Numbered from the stretch's first letter, positions 1 through 6,376 are shown. The stretch is 12,046 nt of DNA from JAGNLA01 sp964472265 (GCA_964472265.1 CAYYJO010000061.1:1-12046); one strand, 5' to 3'. Translations and numbers: made by a program. The notes: generated by a model not told the origin, from the sequence alone.

Positions 1-1
1 C

Positions 2-55
2 CGTGAAGGTGGACGCACCATCGGCGCAGGCGTCGTCACTGAGATTCTGGAGTAA
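2..55 (+). CDS. tuf: Elongation factor Tu, C-terminal end (partial, 5' truncated by window edge)
   Basis: Only the last 17 codons and the TAA stop are present. They read REGGRTIGAGVVTEILE, which matches the highly conserved C-terminus of bacterial EF-Tu (domain 3, REGGRTVGAGVV...I). EF-Tu is the GTPase that brings aminoacyl-tRNA to the ribosomal A site in the cytoplasm. A tuf gene directly before rpsJ is the classic str-S10 junction. The stop lies only 4 nt before the rpsJ start, and the GGAG inside the last tuf codons (49-52) serves as the rpsJ ribosome binding site, so the two genes are almost certainly co-transcribed. The identification rests on this short but very conserved tail and on gene order. 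Confidence 0.93.
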   Translation, partial: REGGRTIGAGVVTEILE

Positions 56-59
56 CTAA

Positions 60-368
60 ATGAACCAGCAGAAGATGCGTATCAAGCTTAGGGCCTATGA
101 CCACGTCATTTTAGACCAGTCAGCGGCCAAGATCGTGGAAACGGCAAGAAGAGCCGGTGCAAAGATTGCAGGTCCGGTTCCTCTTCCAACCTCACGCCAG
201 GTTTTCACGGTCCTTCGCGCTCCAAATACTGACAAGGACTCGCGCGAACAGTTCGAGATGAGAGTTCACAAGAGACTGCTTGACATTTTTGAACCATCAG
301 CAGAGATCACAAAAGCCCTCATGAACATCGATCTGCCGGCAGGCGTCGACATAGAGATCAAGCTCTAA
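60..368 (+). CDS. rpsJ: 30S ribosomal protein S10
   Basis: S10 is a small-subunit head protein; in E. coli it also acts as NusE in transcription antitermination. The 102-residue product has the usual length (103 in E. coli). It carries the family signatures KMRIKLRAYDHVILDQSA near the N-terminus, GPVPLPT around residues 40-46, and the C-terminal pattern in which the protein ends on a beta strand (DIEIKL). The ATG at 60 is chosen because GGAG at 49-52 sits 7 nt upstream, inside the end of tuf. A second in-frame Met at residue 6 is less well placed. It is the first gene of the S10 block, followed 15 nt later by rplC. Confidence 0.97.
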   Translation: MNQQKMRIKLRAYDHVILDQSAAKIVETARRAGAKIAGPVPLPTSRQVFTVLRAPNTDKDSREQFEMRVHKRLLDIFEPSAEITKALMNIDLPAGVDIEIKL

Positions 369-383
369 GACAAGGAGAATACC

Positions 384-992
384 ATGGCCAAGGGTATGAT
401 TGGCAAAAAGATTGGATGCACGCAGCTTTGGGATGCAGACCAATATATGATGGTGACGGTAATCGAAAGAGTACCAAACGTCATCGTCGAACAAAAAGAC
501 AAGGCAAAGCATGGCTACTCGGCCATCAAGGTCGGTTATGAACCTGTCACGGCTGACAGGCTCACAAGACCGCTCTCAGGCATCTACGCCAAGAACAATG
601 TGGCAACACACCGCTACATGATGGAATTCCGCGACATGACAGGCGACGTTGGCGCAAGCCTCGAAGTCACCCAGTTTGCAGCTGGTGAAAAGGTCGATGT
701 CGTAGGAACATCACGCGGACTTGGTTTTGCCGGCGTCATGAAGAGACACCACTTCCACGGTGACTGGGACACACACGGTGCCATGTCACACAGAAGATCA
801 GGTTCAATCGGATGCCGTCTCACCCCCGGACACGTTATCAAGGGTATGAGAATGCCAGGACGTATGGGCGGCGACAGAGTGACCCAAAAGGGTCTCAAAG
901 TAGTCAAGATTATCGAAGACAAGAATCTCATCCTGGTCAGGGGAACAATCCCAGGGCCCAAGGGTGCGTATGTCGTTGTCAACGGGAAGTAG
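384..992 (+). CDS. rplC: 50S ribosomal protein L3
   Basis: L3 is an early 23S rRNA-binding assembly protein whose long central loop reaches toward the peptidyl transferase centre. The 202-residue product is slightly shorter than the E. coli protein (209). It shows GMIGKKIGCTQ at the N-terminus, VDVVGTSRGLGFAGVMKRH at about 104-122, the SHRRSGSIG segment at 135-143 and MPGRMGGDRVT at 157-167. AAGGAG at 372-377 precedes the ATG by 6 nt. The central loop is odd: HHFHGDWDTHG at 122-132 replaces the usual Gly-rich segment, and GSIGCRLTPG has no glutamine where E. coli L3 carries the PrmB-methylated Gln150. Family assignment is not in doubt. Confidence 0.97.
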   Translation: MAKGMIGKKIGCTQLWDADQYMMVTVIERVPNVIVEQKDKAKHGYSAIKVGYEPVTADRLTRPLSGIYAKNNVATHRYMMEFRDMTGDVGASLEVTQFAAGEKVDVVGTSRGLGFAGVMKRHHFHGDWDTHGAMSHRRSGSIGCRLTPGHVIKGMRMPGRMGGDRVTQKGLKVVKIIEDKNLILVRGTIPGPKGAYVVVNGK

Positions 993-1000
993 GTTGGAAC

Positions 1001-1651
1001 ATGAATATCCCCGTATACAACAATAAGGGTGAACAAGTAAAGACAGTTGAGGCTCCGGACAGGATCTGGGCAGTTGAACGCCACGGTCAGTCAGAGTTCC
1101 TCAGCATTCTCCAGAGACTTGCAGGCAGCCGTAGAGGCACAGCCTCCACAAAAGTCCGCGACGAAGTTCGTGGTGGTGGAAAGAAGCCATGGAGACAGAA
1201 AGGCACCGGTCGTGCACGCCATGGATCAACCACCTCGCCACTTTGGCCAGGCGGCGGCGTTGTTTTCGGCCCAAAGCCAAGATCATTTGATTTCAAGATC
1301 AACAAGAAAGAAAGAAGACTCGCCCTCTTCTCAGCCCTCTCCTCAATTGTGAAGGAAAACAGGATCAGGATAGTTGAAAGCATGATCGTGGACATTCCGG
1401 CAATCGAACAGGGCAAGAGACCGAGAATCACAAAAGGTGCACTCGACAAGCTTGGCAAAAACGTCTCACCGAAGACTCTCCTTATCTACCATCCTGAGAA
1501 GAACGGCCAGGTCAATCTCGCCCTCAACAACACAAGAGATGTCTATGCGCTCTCCTACACAGCCCTCAACGTCTACGACATTCTCGACTGCAACCTCCTG
1601 GTTGTGACCGCAGAAGCCATGGAAGGAATCAAGGAGGTCTGGAATGACTGA
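1001..1651 (+). CDS. rplD: 50S ribosomal protein L4/L1e
   Basis: L4 binds 23S rRNA and sends an extended loop to the constriction of the peptide exit tunnel. In E. coli it also represses its own S10 operon. The start is the ATG at 1001 (MNIPVYNNKG), giving 216 residues; the frame stays open back to 812, but that upstream part lies inside rplC and has no L4 similarity. The tunnel loop is clear: VRGGGKKPWRQKGTGRARHG at about residues 66-85, followed by GGGVVFGPKPRSF. The ribosome binding site is modest (AGGTTGGA, from 991). The gene starts 8 nt after rplC and overlaps rplW by 8 nt at its 3' end, which suggests translational coupling. Confidence 0.97.
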   Translation: MNIPVYNNKGEQVKTVEAPDRIWAVERHGQSEFLSILQRLAGSRRGTASTKVRDEVRGGGKKPWRQKGTGRARHGSTTSPLWPGGGVVFGPKPRSFDFKINKKERRLALFSALSSIVKENRIRIVESMIVDIPAIEQGKRPRITKGALDKLGKNVSPKTLLIYHPEKNGQVNLALNNTRDVYALSYTALNVYDILDCNLLVVTAEAMEGIKEVWND

Positions 1652-1940
1652 GAACAGAAAGTTCACACTCATCCATCCGGTCATCTCTGAGAAGAACACC
1701 GACCAGGAAGTGATGCACAAGTACACATTCACAGTGACAAAGGACTCGACCAAGAAGACCATCAAGGAAGATGTCGAAAAGTTCTTCAAGGGCATCAAGG
1801 TCGAAGAAGTCAACGTTCTCAGACTCCCGGGCAGAACAAAGAGAACACGCTCAGGAACCAGAAAGACTTCAGCCGTAAAGCGCGCCGTCGTCACCATCAA
1901 GAAGGGCCAGAAGATCGACATTCTGGAACAGCAAAGGTAG
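1644..1940 (+). CDS. rplW: 50S ribosomal protein L23
   Basis: L23 sits at the exit of the peptide tunnel and is the docking site for trigger factor and the signal recognition particle. The 98-residue product has the usual length and pattern: IHPVISEKNTD near the N-terminus (canonical PxxTEK/SEK), YTFTVTKDSTKKTIKEDVEK around 28-47, then a basic loop GRTKRTRSGTRKTSAVKRAVVTIKKG leading to the C-terminal strand. The start lies inside the end of rplD (8 nt overlap) with a strong GGAGG at 1633-1637, 6 nt upstream of the ATG. Confidence 0.96.
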   Translation: MTENRKFTLIHPVISEKNTDQEVMHKYTFTVTKDSTKKTIKEDVEKFFKGIKVEEVNVLRLPGRTKRTRSGTRKTSAVKRAVVTIKKGQKIDILEQQR

Positions 1941-1949
1941 GTGTAGGAG

Positions 1950-2783
1950 ATGCCAATCAAAAAATTCAAATCAATGACCGCTGGCACCAGGCACCGTGAA
2001 TCTATCATCTACAGCCAGATCACGACAAATGTTCCAGAAAAGTCGCTTGTCTCGGGTCTTTCGAAAACTGCCGGACGCTCAAACGGCAAAATCGCGATCC
2101 GTCATCGTGGCGGCGGGAACAAGAGGCTCTACAGGATCATCGATTTCAAGAGGGACAAGGTCCTTCCGGGTACCGTCAAGACAATCGAATACGATCCAAA
2201 CAGATCAGCCTTCATCGCACTCATCTCATACAAAGACGGCGAGAAGAGATACATCCTGGCTCCAGAAGGAATCCAGGTCGGCGACACAGTCCTTGCATCA
2301 GAAGATGCAGACATCAAGCCGGGCAACACTCTTCCGCTGATCAAGATGCCGCTTGGAACAATTGTTCACAACATTGAACTCGTCCCAGGCAGAGGCGGAG
2401 TCATGGTAAGGTCGGCAGGCTCATCGGCCCAGCTTCTCGCAAAAGAAGACGACTTCTGCCACATCAAGCTCCCATCAAACGAAGTCAGGCTCGTTCCATC
2501 ACAGTGCAGGGCAACGGTCGGCCAGGTTTCCAACTCAGATCACGAGAAGGAAAAACTTGGCAAGGCCGGCATCACCAGGCATCGTGGCTGGAGACCGACA
2601 GTTCGTGGCGCAGTCCAGAACCCAATCGACCACCCGCACGGCGGCGGATCAGGCAAGTGTCCGATCGGACATCCTGGCCCACTCACCCCGTGGGGCAAGC
2701 CGACTCGCGGCTACAAGACGCGCAATCCAAAGAAGGCCTCTGGCAAGCTGATCGTCAGAAGATCCAAAGGCAAGGGTAGGTAA
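1950..2783 (+). CDS. rplB: 50S ribosomal protein L2
   Basis: L2 is a core 23S rRNA-binding protein needed for subunit association and peptidyl transferase activity. The 277-residue product has the full family length. Recognisable parts are MPIKKFKSMTAGTRHR at the start, GRSNGKIAIRHRGGGNKRLYR at about 42-62, GGVMVRSAGSSAQL around 149-162, and the C-terminal block with NPIDHPHGGG at 224-233 and TPWGKPTRGYKTR at 246-258. The His-rich DHPHGGG motif includes the histidine matching E. coli His229. A GGAG directly abuts the ATG, too close to act; the AGGTG at 1939-1943, 6 nt upstream, is the likelier ribosome binding site. Confidence 0.98.
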   Translation: MPIKKFKSMTAGTRHRESIIYSQITTNVPEKSLVSGLSKTAGRSNGKIAIRHRGGGNKRLYRIIDFKRDKVLPGTVKTIEYDPNRSAFIALISYKDGEKRYILAPEGIQVGDTVLASEDADIKPGNTLPLIKMPLGTIVHNIELVPGRGGVMVRSAGSSAQLLAKEDDFCHIKLPSNEVRLVPSQCRATVGQVSNSDHEKEKLGKAGITRHRGWRPTVRGAVQNPIDHPHGGGSGKCPIGHPGPLTPWGKPTRGYKTRNPKKASGKLIVRRSKGKGR

Positions 2784-2785
2784 TT

Positions 2786-3070
2786 ATGAGCAGATCATCA
2801 AAGAAACCCCCAGTTATTGACGAAAGGCTCCAGGAGCGCATCAAAAAGATGATCTCAACCGGAGACAAAAGAGTTCTCAAGGTATGGTGCAGAAGGGCCC
2901 TCGTTACAGAAGAGATGGTCGGATTCACCATCGGCGTTCACAATGGAAAGAACCACGTCCCTGTCTACATCACCAAACCAATGGTGGGTCACAGGCTCGG
3001 TGAGTACGCCGTCACCAGGAACTTCAAGGGTCACAGGCGTCCAACCGAACGCTCTACGGCCTTGACATAA
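2786..3070 (+). CDS. rpsS: 30S ribosomal protein S19
   Basis: S19 lies in the 30S head next to S13 and contacts the A-site region. The 94-residue product matches the usual length. The N-terminus MSRSSKKPPVIDERL parallels MPRSLKKGPFIDxHL, TGDKRVLKVWCRRA follows, and the conserved core MVGFTIGVHNGKNHVPVYIT runs at about residues 45-64, with MVGHRLGEYAVTRNFKGHR after it. The start is only 2 nt after the rplB stop. Its ribosome binding site (GGTAGG) is formed by the last rplB codons. Confidence 0.97.
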   Translation: MSRSSKKPPVIDERLQERIKKMISTGDKRVLKVWCRRALVTEEMVGFTIGVHNGKNHVPVYITKPMVGHRLGEYAVTRNFKGHRRPTERSTALT

Positions 3071-3080
3071 GAGGTGGATG

Positions 3081-3431
3081 ATGGAAGACATTAAAACCCA
3101 AAAAGCAATTCTGCGCCATGCACCGATCTCGCCGACAAAGGCAAGACTCGTAATCTGCATGATCAGGGGCAAACAGGTGGATGAGGCCGAGGCAATCCTT
3201 CGCGCCCTCCCACACAAGGCAGCAAAGCTCATTCTCAAGGTTCTCAAGTCGGCAGCAGCAAACGCAGTTCACAACGCAAATGCTGACAGGGACGCACTCA
3301 AGGTCTCAAAGGCCTACATCAACATGGCAACCCCGTGGAGAAGAGTGCAGCCAAGAGGTATGGGCAGAGCAGATGGCATTAAAAAGAGAACAAGCCATAT
3401 CTGCGTCGAAGTGACCCCGGAGGTGGAGTGA
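3081..3431 (+). CDS. rplV: 50S ribosomal protein L22
   Basis: L22 lines the peptide exit tunnel with a long beta hairpin that contributes to macrolide response in studied bacteria. Two adjacent ATG codons occur at 3078 and 3081. I choose 3081 (MEDIK, 116 residues) because the GAGGTGG at 3071-3077 would leave no spacer for the first. The family pattern is clear: RHAPISPTKARLVICMIRGK near the N-terminus, ILRALPHKAAKLILKVLKSAAANA in the middle, and a hairpin with RRVQPRGMGRADGIKKRTSHI near the C-terminus. The stop TGA overlaps the rpsC ATG by 1 nt. Confidence 0.96.
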   Translation: MEDIKTQKAILRHAPISPTKARLVICMIRGKQVDEAEAILRALPHKAAKLILKVLKSAAANAVHNANADRDALKVSKAYINMATPWRRVQPRGMGRADGIKKRTSHICVEVTPEVE

Positions 3432-3433
3432 TG
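3417..3433 (+). promoter_or_regulatory. rplV-rpsC coupling junction: Shine-Dalgarno, stop and start in 17 nt
   Basis: The block CCGGAGGTGGAGTGATG holds the last codons of rplV, a strong GGAGG, the TGA stop and the ATG of rpsC overlapping by 1 nt. A nearly identical block recurs at 5355-5371. Confidence 0.7.
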
Positions 3434-4093
3434 GGACAGAAAGTACATCCATACGGCTTCAGGCTCGGAGTCATCCAGCCGTGGAAATCAAACTGGTTCT
3501 GCGCCAAAGACGAGGACTTCAAGAAGTTCATCAGCGAAGACACAGCAATAAGGAAAGCCGTTGAAGAACTTGGCATGGACGCCGGTGTTGCAGATTGCAT
3601 CATCGAAAGGCGTGCAGCTGAAGTCAGGGTCATCATCATGACCGCAAAGCCAGGCATCGTCATCGGAAGAAAAGGCGCCTCGGCCGACAAACTCAAAGCA
3701 AAGCTCCAGGGATTGATCTCAGCAAAGAACCTCAAGCTCGACATCGTCGAGATGAGAAGCCCGGATCTCAACGCAAAGCTCCTGGGTGAGTGGATTGCTG
3801 ACCAGATCCTCAAGAGAATCCCGTACAAGAGAGCGATGAAGCAGGCGTTGGCAAGAGCCGTCAAGTCAGGTGCCAGAGGCATCAAGATCATGGCATCCGG
3901 TCGTCTGGCCGGCGCAGAAATTGCCCGCGAAGAGTGGTTCAGGGAAGGTCGCGTTCCCCTTCATACACTGAAGGCAGACATTGACTTCCACATCACCCAC
4001 TGCACAACGAAGTTCGGCGTTATTGGCATCAAAGTCTGGGTCTACAAATCGGACAAGCCAACCGATGGTCCTTACGCCCAGAGAAGAAGTTAG
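3431..4093 (+). CDS. rpsC: 30S ribosomal protein S3
   Basis: S3 forms part of the mRNA entry channel and its helicase activity in the 30S subunit. The product has 220 residues. It opens with MGQKVHPYGFRLGVI, the standard S3 N-terminus, contains a KH RNA-binding domain with the loop VIGRKGAS at 77-84, and closes with the conserved block GRLAGAEIAREEWFREGRVP and DIDFHITHCTTKFGVIGIKVWVYK. A GTG at 3428 is in frame, but the ATG at 3431 is preferred: it gives the canonical MGQK start and lies 7 nt after GGAGG (3419-3423). It overlaps the rplV stop by 1 nt (TGATG), which points to coupled re-initiation. Confidence 0.97.
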   Translation: MGQKVHPYGFRLGVIQPWKSNWFCAKDEDFKKFISEDTAIRKAVEELGMDAGVADCIIERRAAEVRVIIMTAKPGIVIGRKGASADKLKAKLQGLISAKNLKLDIVEMRSPDLNAKLLGEWIADQILKRIPYKRAMKQALARAVKSGARGIKIMASGRLAGAEIAREEWFREGRVPLHTLKADIDFHITHCTTKFGVIGIKVWVYKSDKPTDGPYAQRRS

Positions 4094-4100
4094 GTGAAAC

Positions 4101-4529
4101 ATGTTGCAACCAGAGAGAACTAAATACAGAAAACAACAGAGAGGAAGAATGAGGGGTCTCGCTAAGGGCGGAACAACTCTCGCTTTTGGTGACTACGGTG
4201 TCCAGGCACTCGAGTGTTCATGGATCACGGCACGCCAGATCGAAGCAGTTCGTCTCGCAGTAACCTCAAGAATCCCAAAGACTGGCAAGCTTTGGATCAG
4301 AATCTTCCCTGACAAGCCGATCTCCAAAAAGCCGCTTGAGTCAAGAATGGGTAAGGGTAAAGCCGACACCGAGCAGTGGGTAGCCGTCGTAAAGCCGGGA
4401 CGCATTCTCGTCGAGTTCAACGGATGCGATGAAGAGACAGCAAGAAGAACCATCCGCATCGCCGGCTCGAAGCTCCCGATCCGCACAAGGTTTGTCTCAA
4501 GACAGACTGAGCAGGAGGCCGCACTATGA
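4101..4529 (+). CDS. rplP: 50S ribosomal protein L16
   Basis: L16 is a late-assembling 50S protein near the A-site tRNA elbow. The 142-residue product is typical. It starts MLQPERTKYRKQQRGRMRG, has the GGTTLAFGDYGVQALE segment at about 23-38, WITARQIEAVRLAVTS, and the WIRIFPDKPISKKPLESRMGKGK core around 65-87 followed by VKPGRILVEF. The short gap after rpsC holds AGGTG as a modest ribosome binding site. The stop overlaps the rpmC start in an ATGA (4526-4529). Confidence 0.97.
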   Translation: MLQPERTKYRKQQRGRMRGLAKGGTTLAFGDYGVQALECSWITARQIEAVRLAVTSRIPKTGKLWIRIFPDKPISKKPLESRMGKGKADTEQWVAVVKPGRILVEFNGCDEETARRTIRIAGSKLPIRTRFVSRQTEQEAAL

Positions 4530-4726
4530 AGAAAGAAAAAATCAAGGGAATGACATTGCCCGAGATGGAGACCGAACTTAAAAAGCTGGAGATGGAGAGA
4601 GTCAAGCTCGTTTTCAAGCACAAAAACCGCCAGCTTGACAAGGTCATGAAGCTTCGCGAAGTCAAGCTCGACATCGCAAGACTGAAGACCTTCATCCCGC
4701 AGAAAGAGAAGGGAATCCTGCAATGA
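4526..4726 (+). CDS. rpmC: 50S ribosomal protein L29
   Basis: L29 is a small helical protein next to L23 at the tunnel exit. The 66-residue product has the expected two long alpha helices: an N-terminal helix LPEMETELKKLEMERVKL and a C-terminal helix ending REVKLDIARLKTFI, the family's (R/K)xxIARxxT signature. It overlaps rplP and rpsQ by 4 nt each (ATGA), so translation is probably coupled through all three genes. GCAGGAGG within the end of rplP is the ribosome binding site. Confidence 0.94.
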   Translation: MKKEKIKGMTLPEMETELKKLEMERVKLVFKHKNRQLDKVMKLREVKLDIARLKTFIPQKEKGILQ

Positions 4727-5004
4727 GCGCAGAAGTAGAAAAAATTATTATCAGAAGGACCGGCAGGGTGGTCTCCGACAAGATGGAAAAGACTGTGGTA
4801 GTCGCAGTTGACAGGATGTTTGAGCATCCCATCTACAAGAAGAGAATCAGAAGAACCACCAAGTACTTTGTCCACGATGAAAAAAATGAAGCAAAGACAG
4901 GCGATCTTGTTGAATTCGTCGATTGCAGGCCGATCTCAAAGAACTGCCACTGGCGCATCATCAGAGTCGTCGAAAAAGCTCCTGAATCCGAGGTGAGAAA
5001 ATGA
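4723..5004 (+). CDS. rpsQ: 30S ribosomal protein S17
   Basis: S17 is an OB-fold primary binding protein of the 5' domain of 16S rRNA. The 93-residue product has RTGRVVSDKMEKTVVVAVDR at about residues 12-31 and HPIYKKRIRRTTKYFVHDE afterwards, then GDLVEFVDCRPISKNCHWRI, all standard S17 features. It starts inside the rpmC stop (ATGA) and ends inside the rplN start (ATGA at 5001-5004). The start codon lacks a strong ribosome binding site (GGGAATCC only), so it may depend on coupling from rpmC. Confidence 0.96.
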   Translation: MSAEVEKIIIRRTGRVVSDKMEKTVVVAVDRMFEHPIYKKRIRRTTKYFVHDEKNEAKTGDLVEFVDCRPISKNCHWRIIRVVEKAPESEVRK

Positions 5005-5369
5005 TTCTCCCGTATTCAAGACTTAAAGTGGCCGACAATTCAGGCGCAAGAATCATCCGTGTCATCCGTGTCATGGGTGGCGGAAACAAGGAATTTGCGT
5101 TTGTTGGCGACCAGATCAAAGTGTCAGTCAAGGATGCCATCCCGAACTCAGCCATAAAAAAGGGAACTATCGAAACGGCAGTCATCGTCAGAACGAGCCA
5201 CGCAGTCGTAAGAAGAGACGGCTCCAGGGTCAGGTTTGATGACAATGCAGCTGTCATCATCGACAAGGACGGCAACCCGAAGGGTACACGCATCTTCGGA
5301 CCAGTCTGCAGGGAACTGCGTGACAAGGGTTACATGAAGATCGTCTCGCTTGCGCCGGAGGTGGTGTGA
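5001..5369 (+). CDS. rplN: 50S ribosomal protein L14
   Basis: L14 lies at the subunit interface and forms an intersubunit bridge with 16S rRNA. The 122-residue length is exactly that of most bacteria. It carries SRLKVADNSGARIIRVIRV at the N-terminus, the RFDDNAAVIID segment at about 74-84 and the C-terminal hallmark GTRIFGPVCRELRDKGYMKIVSLAPEVV. GAGGTGAG precedes the ATG inside rpsQ. This is normally the first gene of the spc operon, but here it overlaps rpsQ by 4 nt, so the S10 and spc blocks appear to be one unit. Its stop overlaps the rplX ATG by 1 nt. Confidence 0.98.
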   Translation: MILPYSRLKVADNSGARIIRVIRVMGGGNKEFAFVGDQIKVSVKDAIPNSAIKKGTIETAVIVRTSHAVVRRDGSRVRFDDNAAVIIDKDGNPKGTRIFGPVCRELRDKGYMKIVSLAPEVV

Positions 5370-5371
5370 TG
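5355..5371 (+). promoter_or_regulatory. rplN-rplX coupling junction: Shine-Dalgarno, stop and start in 17 nt
   Basis: The block CCGGAGGTGGTGTGATG differs from the rplV-rpsC junction at one base. It encodes the end of L14 (PEVV), provides GGAGG, and overlaps the TGA stop with the rplX ATG. Confidence 0.7.
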
Positions 5372-5710
5372 CAGACAGAACCAAAGAAATATCTCACAAT
5401 CAAAAAGGGTGACCTGGTAAAGGTTATCGCCGGCAAGTCGAAAGGCAGAACCGGAAGGGTCAAGGAAGTCATTTCCGAAACCGAGAGAGTGGTTGTAGAG
5501 AATGCAAACATGATGACGAAAGTCACTCGTCCGACTCAGAAGCAGCCGAGACGCGACTTCATTAAGTTGGAAGCCCCACTTCATCGCTCAAACGTGATGC
5601 TTGTGTGCCCCAACTGCAAAAAAGTCACCAGGACAGCATATGATGTACTTCCAGACGGCAAAAGAGTCAGGAAATGCACACATTGCCACGCCCAGGTAGA
5701 CAAAGCTTGA
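5369..5710 (+). CDS. rplX: 50S ribosomal protein L24, zinc-ribbon form
   Basis: L24 starts 50S assembly and later lies beside the tunnel exit. The N-terminal KOW motif is clear: IKKGDLVKVIAGKSKGRTGRV at about residues 11-31. The 113-residue product is a little long because the C-terminus carries two Cys pairs, C80/C83 (CPNC) and C103/C106 (CTHC), likely a zinc ribbon. Such Cys-bearing L24 forms are known in some bacteria, whereas E. coli lacks them. The ATG at 5369 is preferred over the in-frame GTG at 5366 because it is 7 nt after GGAGG (5357-5361). The start overlaps the rplN stop (TGATG). Confidence 0.95.
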   Translation: MQTEPKKYLTIKKGDLVKVIAGKSKGRTGRVKEVISETERVVVENANMMTKVTRPTQKQPRRDFIKLEAPLHRSNVMLVCPNCKKVTRTAYDVLPDGKRVRKCTHCHAQVDKA

Positions 5711-5712
5711 GG
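5709..5712 (+). promoter_or_regulatory. Shine-Dalgarno of rplE, favouring the second ATG
   Basis: GAGG overlaps the rplX stop (TGAGG). It lies 3 nt before the ATG at 5716 and 9 nt before the ATG at 5722. The longer spacing is nearer the usual optimum, so I take 5722 as the main start, although both are possible. Confidence 0.55.
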
Positions 5713-5721
5713 TAAATGAAA

Positions 5722-6366
5722 ATGGCAGAAGCAAAACCGGCTGCAAAGCCACAGGCAAAGGGAAAAGGTACTGTAGCAGTCAAGGGTGGCGTCGCTGAGT
5801 CAATGAAGACCAAGACGTTCCCACCACAGACCTACACCGACAAGTACCGCAAGGATGTCGTTCCGGCGCTCATGAAGCGTTTCAAGTTCGACAATGTGAT
5901 GATGGTTCCACAGATGATGAAGATCACGGTCAACCGTGGTGTTGGTGAGTATGTCGTGAACCCGAAGTCAATGGATTCGACCGTTGACGAAATCTACCTG
6001 ATCACTGGTCAGAGACCGTCCATCAGGAAGGCAAAAAAGTCGATCGCAAACTTCAAAATCAGGATCGGCAACCCAATCGGCTGCATGGTGACACTTCGCG
6101 GCAAGAGAATGTACGCATTCGCACAGAAGCTGTGCGAGGTGGCTCTCCCGCGTATCAGAGACTTCAAGGGTCTCTCACCGCACGCATTCGACGGCAGGGG
6201 CAACTACACGTTTGGCATCAAAGAACAGCTCATCTTCCCGGAAATCGACTACGATAAGGTAGACAAAACCCGTGGATTCAACGTGAGCATCTGCACATCA
6301 GCAAGGACTGACGAGGAATGCAAGGCTCTTCTTGAGCTTATGGGTTTCCCGTTCAGGGAGAGATAA
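5722..6366 (+). CDS. rplE: 50S ribosomal protein L5 with N-terminal extension
   Basis: L5 binds 5S rRNA and contacts P-site tRNA and S13 across the subunit interface. The core is standard: YTDKYRKDVVPALMKRF, then VPQMMKITVNRGVGE, TGQRPSIRKAKKSIANFKIR and the C-terminal GLSPHAFDGRGNYTFGIKEQLIFPEI and GFNVSICTSA. The product from 5722 has 214 residues, about 35 longer than usual (179 in E. coli). The excess is a Lys/Ala/Pro-rich leader at residues 1-36. ATG codons at 5716 and 5722 compete; GAGG at 5709-5712 is 9 nt from 5722 and only 3 nt from 5716. A later ATG at 5803 would give a near-standard protein but has no good ribosome binding site. Confidence 0.94.
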   Translation: MAEAKPAAKPQAKGKGTVAVKGGVAESMKTKTFPPQTYTDKYRKDVVPALMKRFKFDNVMMVPQMMKITVNRGVGEYVVNPKSMDSTVDEIYLITGQRPSIRKAKKSIANFKIRIGNPIGCMVTLRGKRMYAFAQKLCEVALPRIRDFKGLSPHAFDGRGNYTFGIKEQLIFPEIDYDKVDKTRGFNVSICTSARTDEECKALLELMGFPFRER

Positions 6367-6376
6367 GGAGCAGGCG

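Noticed and set aside
812..1000. Possible 63-residue N-terminal extension of L4
   Set aside because: The segment lies inside rplC in another frame and does not resemble L4; the ATG at 1001 gives a normal L4.
614..1084. Antisense reading frame of 156 codons opposite rplC and rplD
   Set aside because: It mirrors two certain genes, has no ribosome binding site of its own and no recognisable protein features; other antisense frames across the window are rejected for the same reason.
5690..5722. S8 autoregulatory operator near the rplE start
   Set aside because: I could not see a hairpin resembling the helix 21 S8 site of 16S rRNA; a structure search would be needed to claim one.
6332..6376. Upstream extension of S14 into rplE
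   Set aside because: It overlaps the rplE end, is not S14-like, and AAGGAG at 6365-6370 correctly positions the ATG at 6377.
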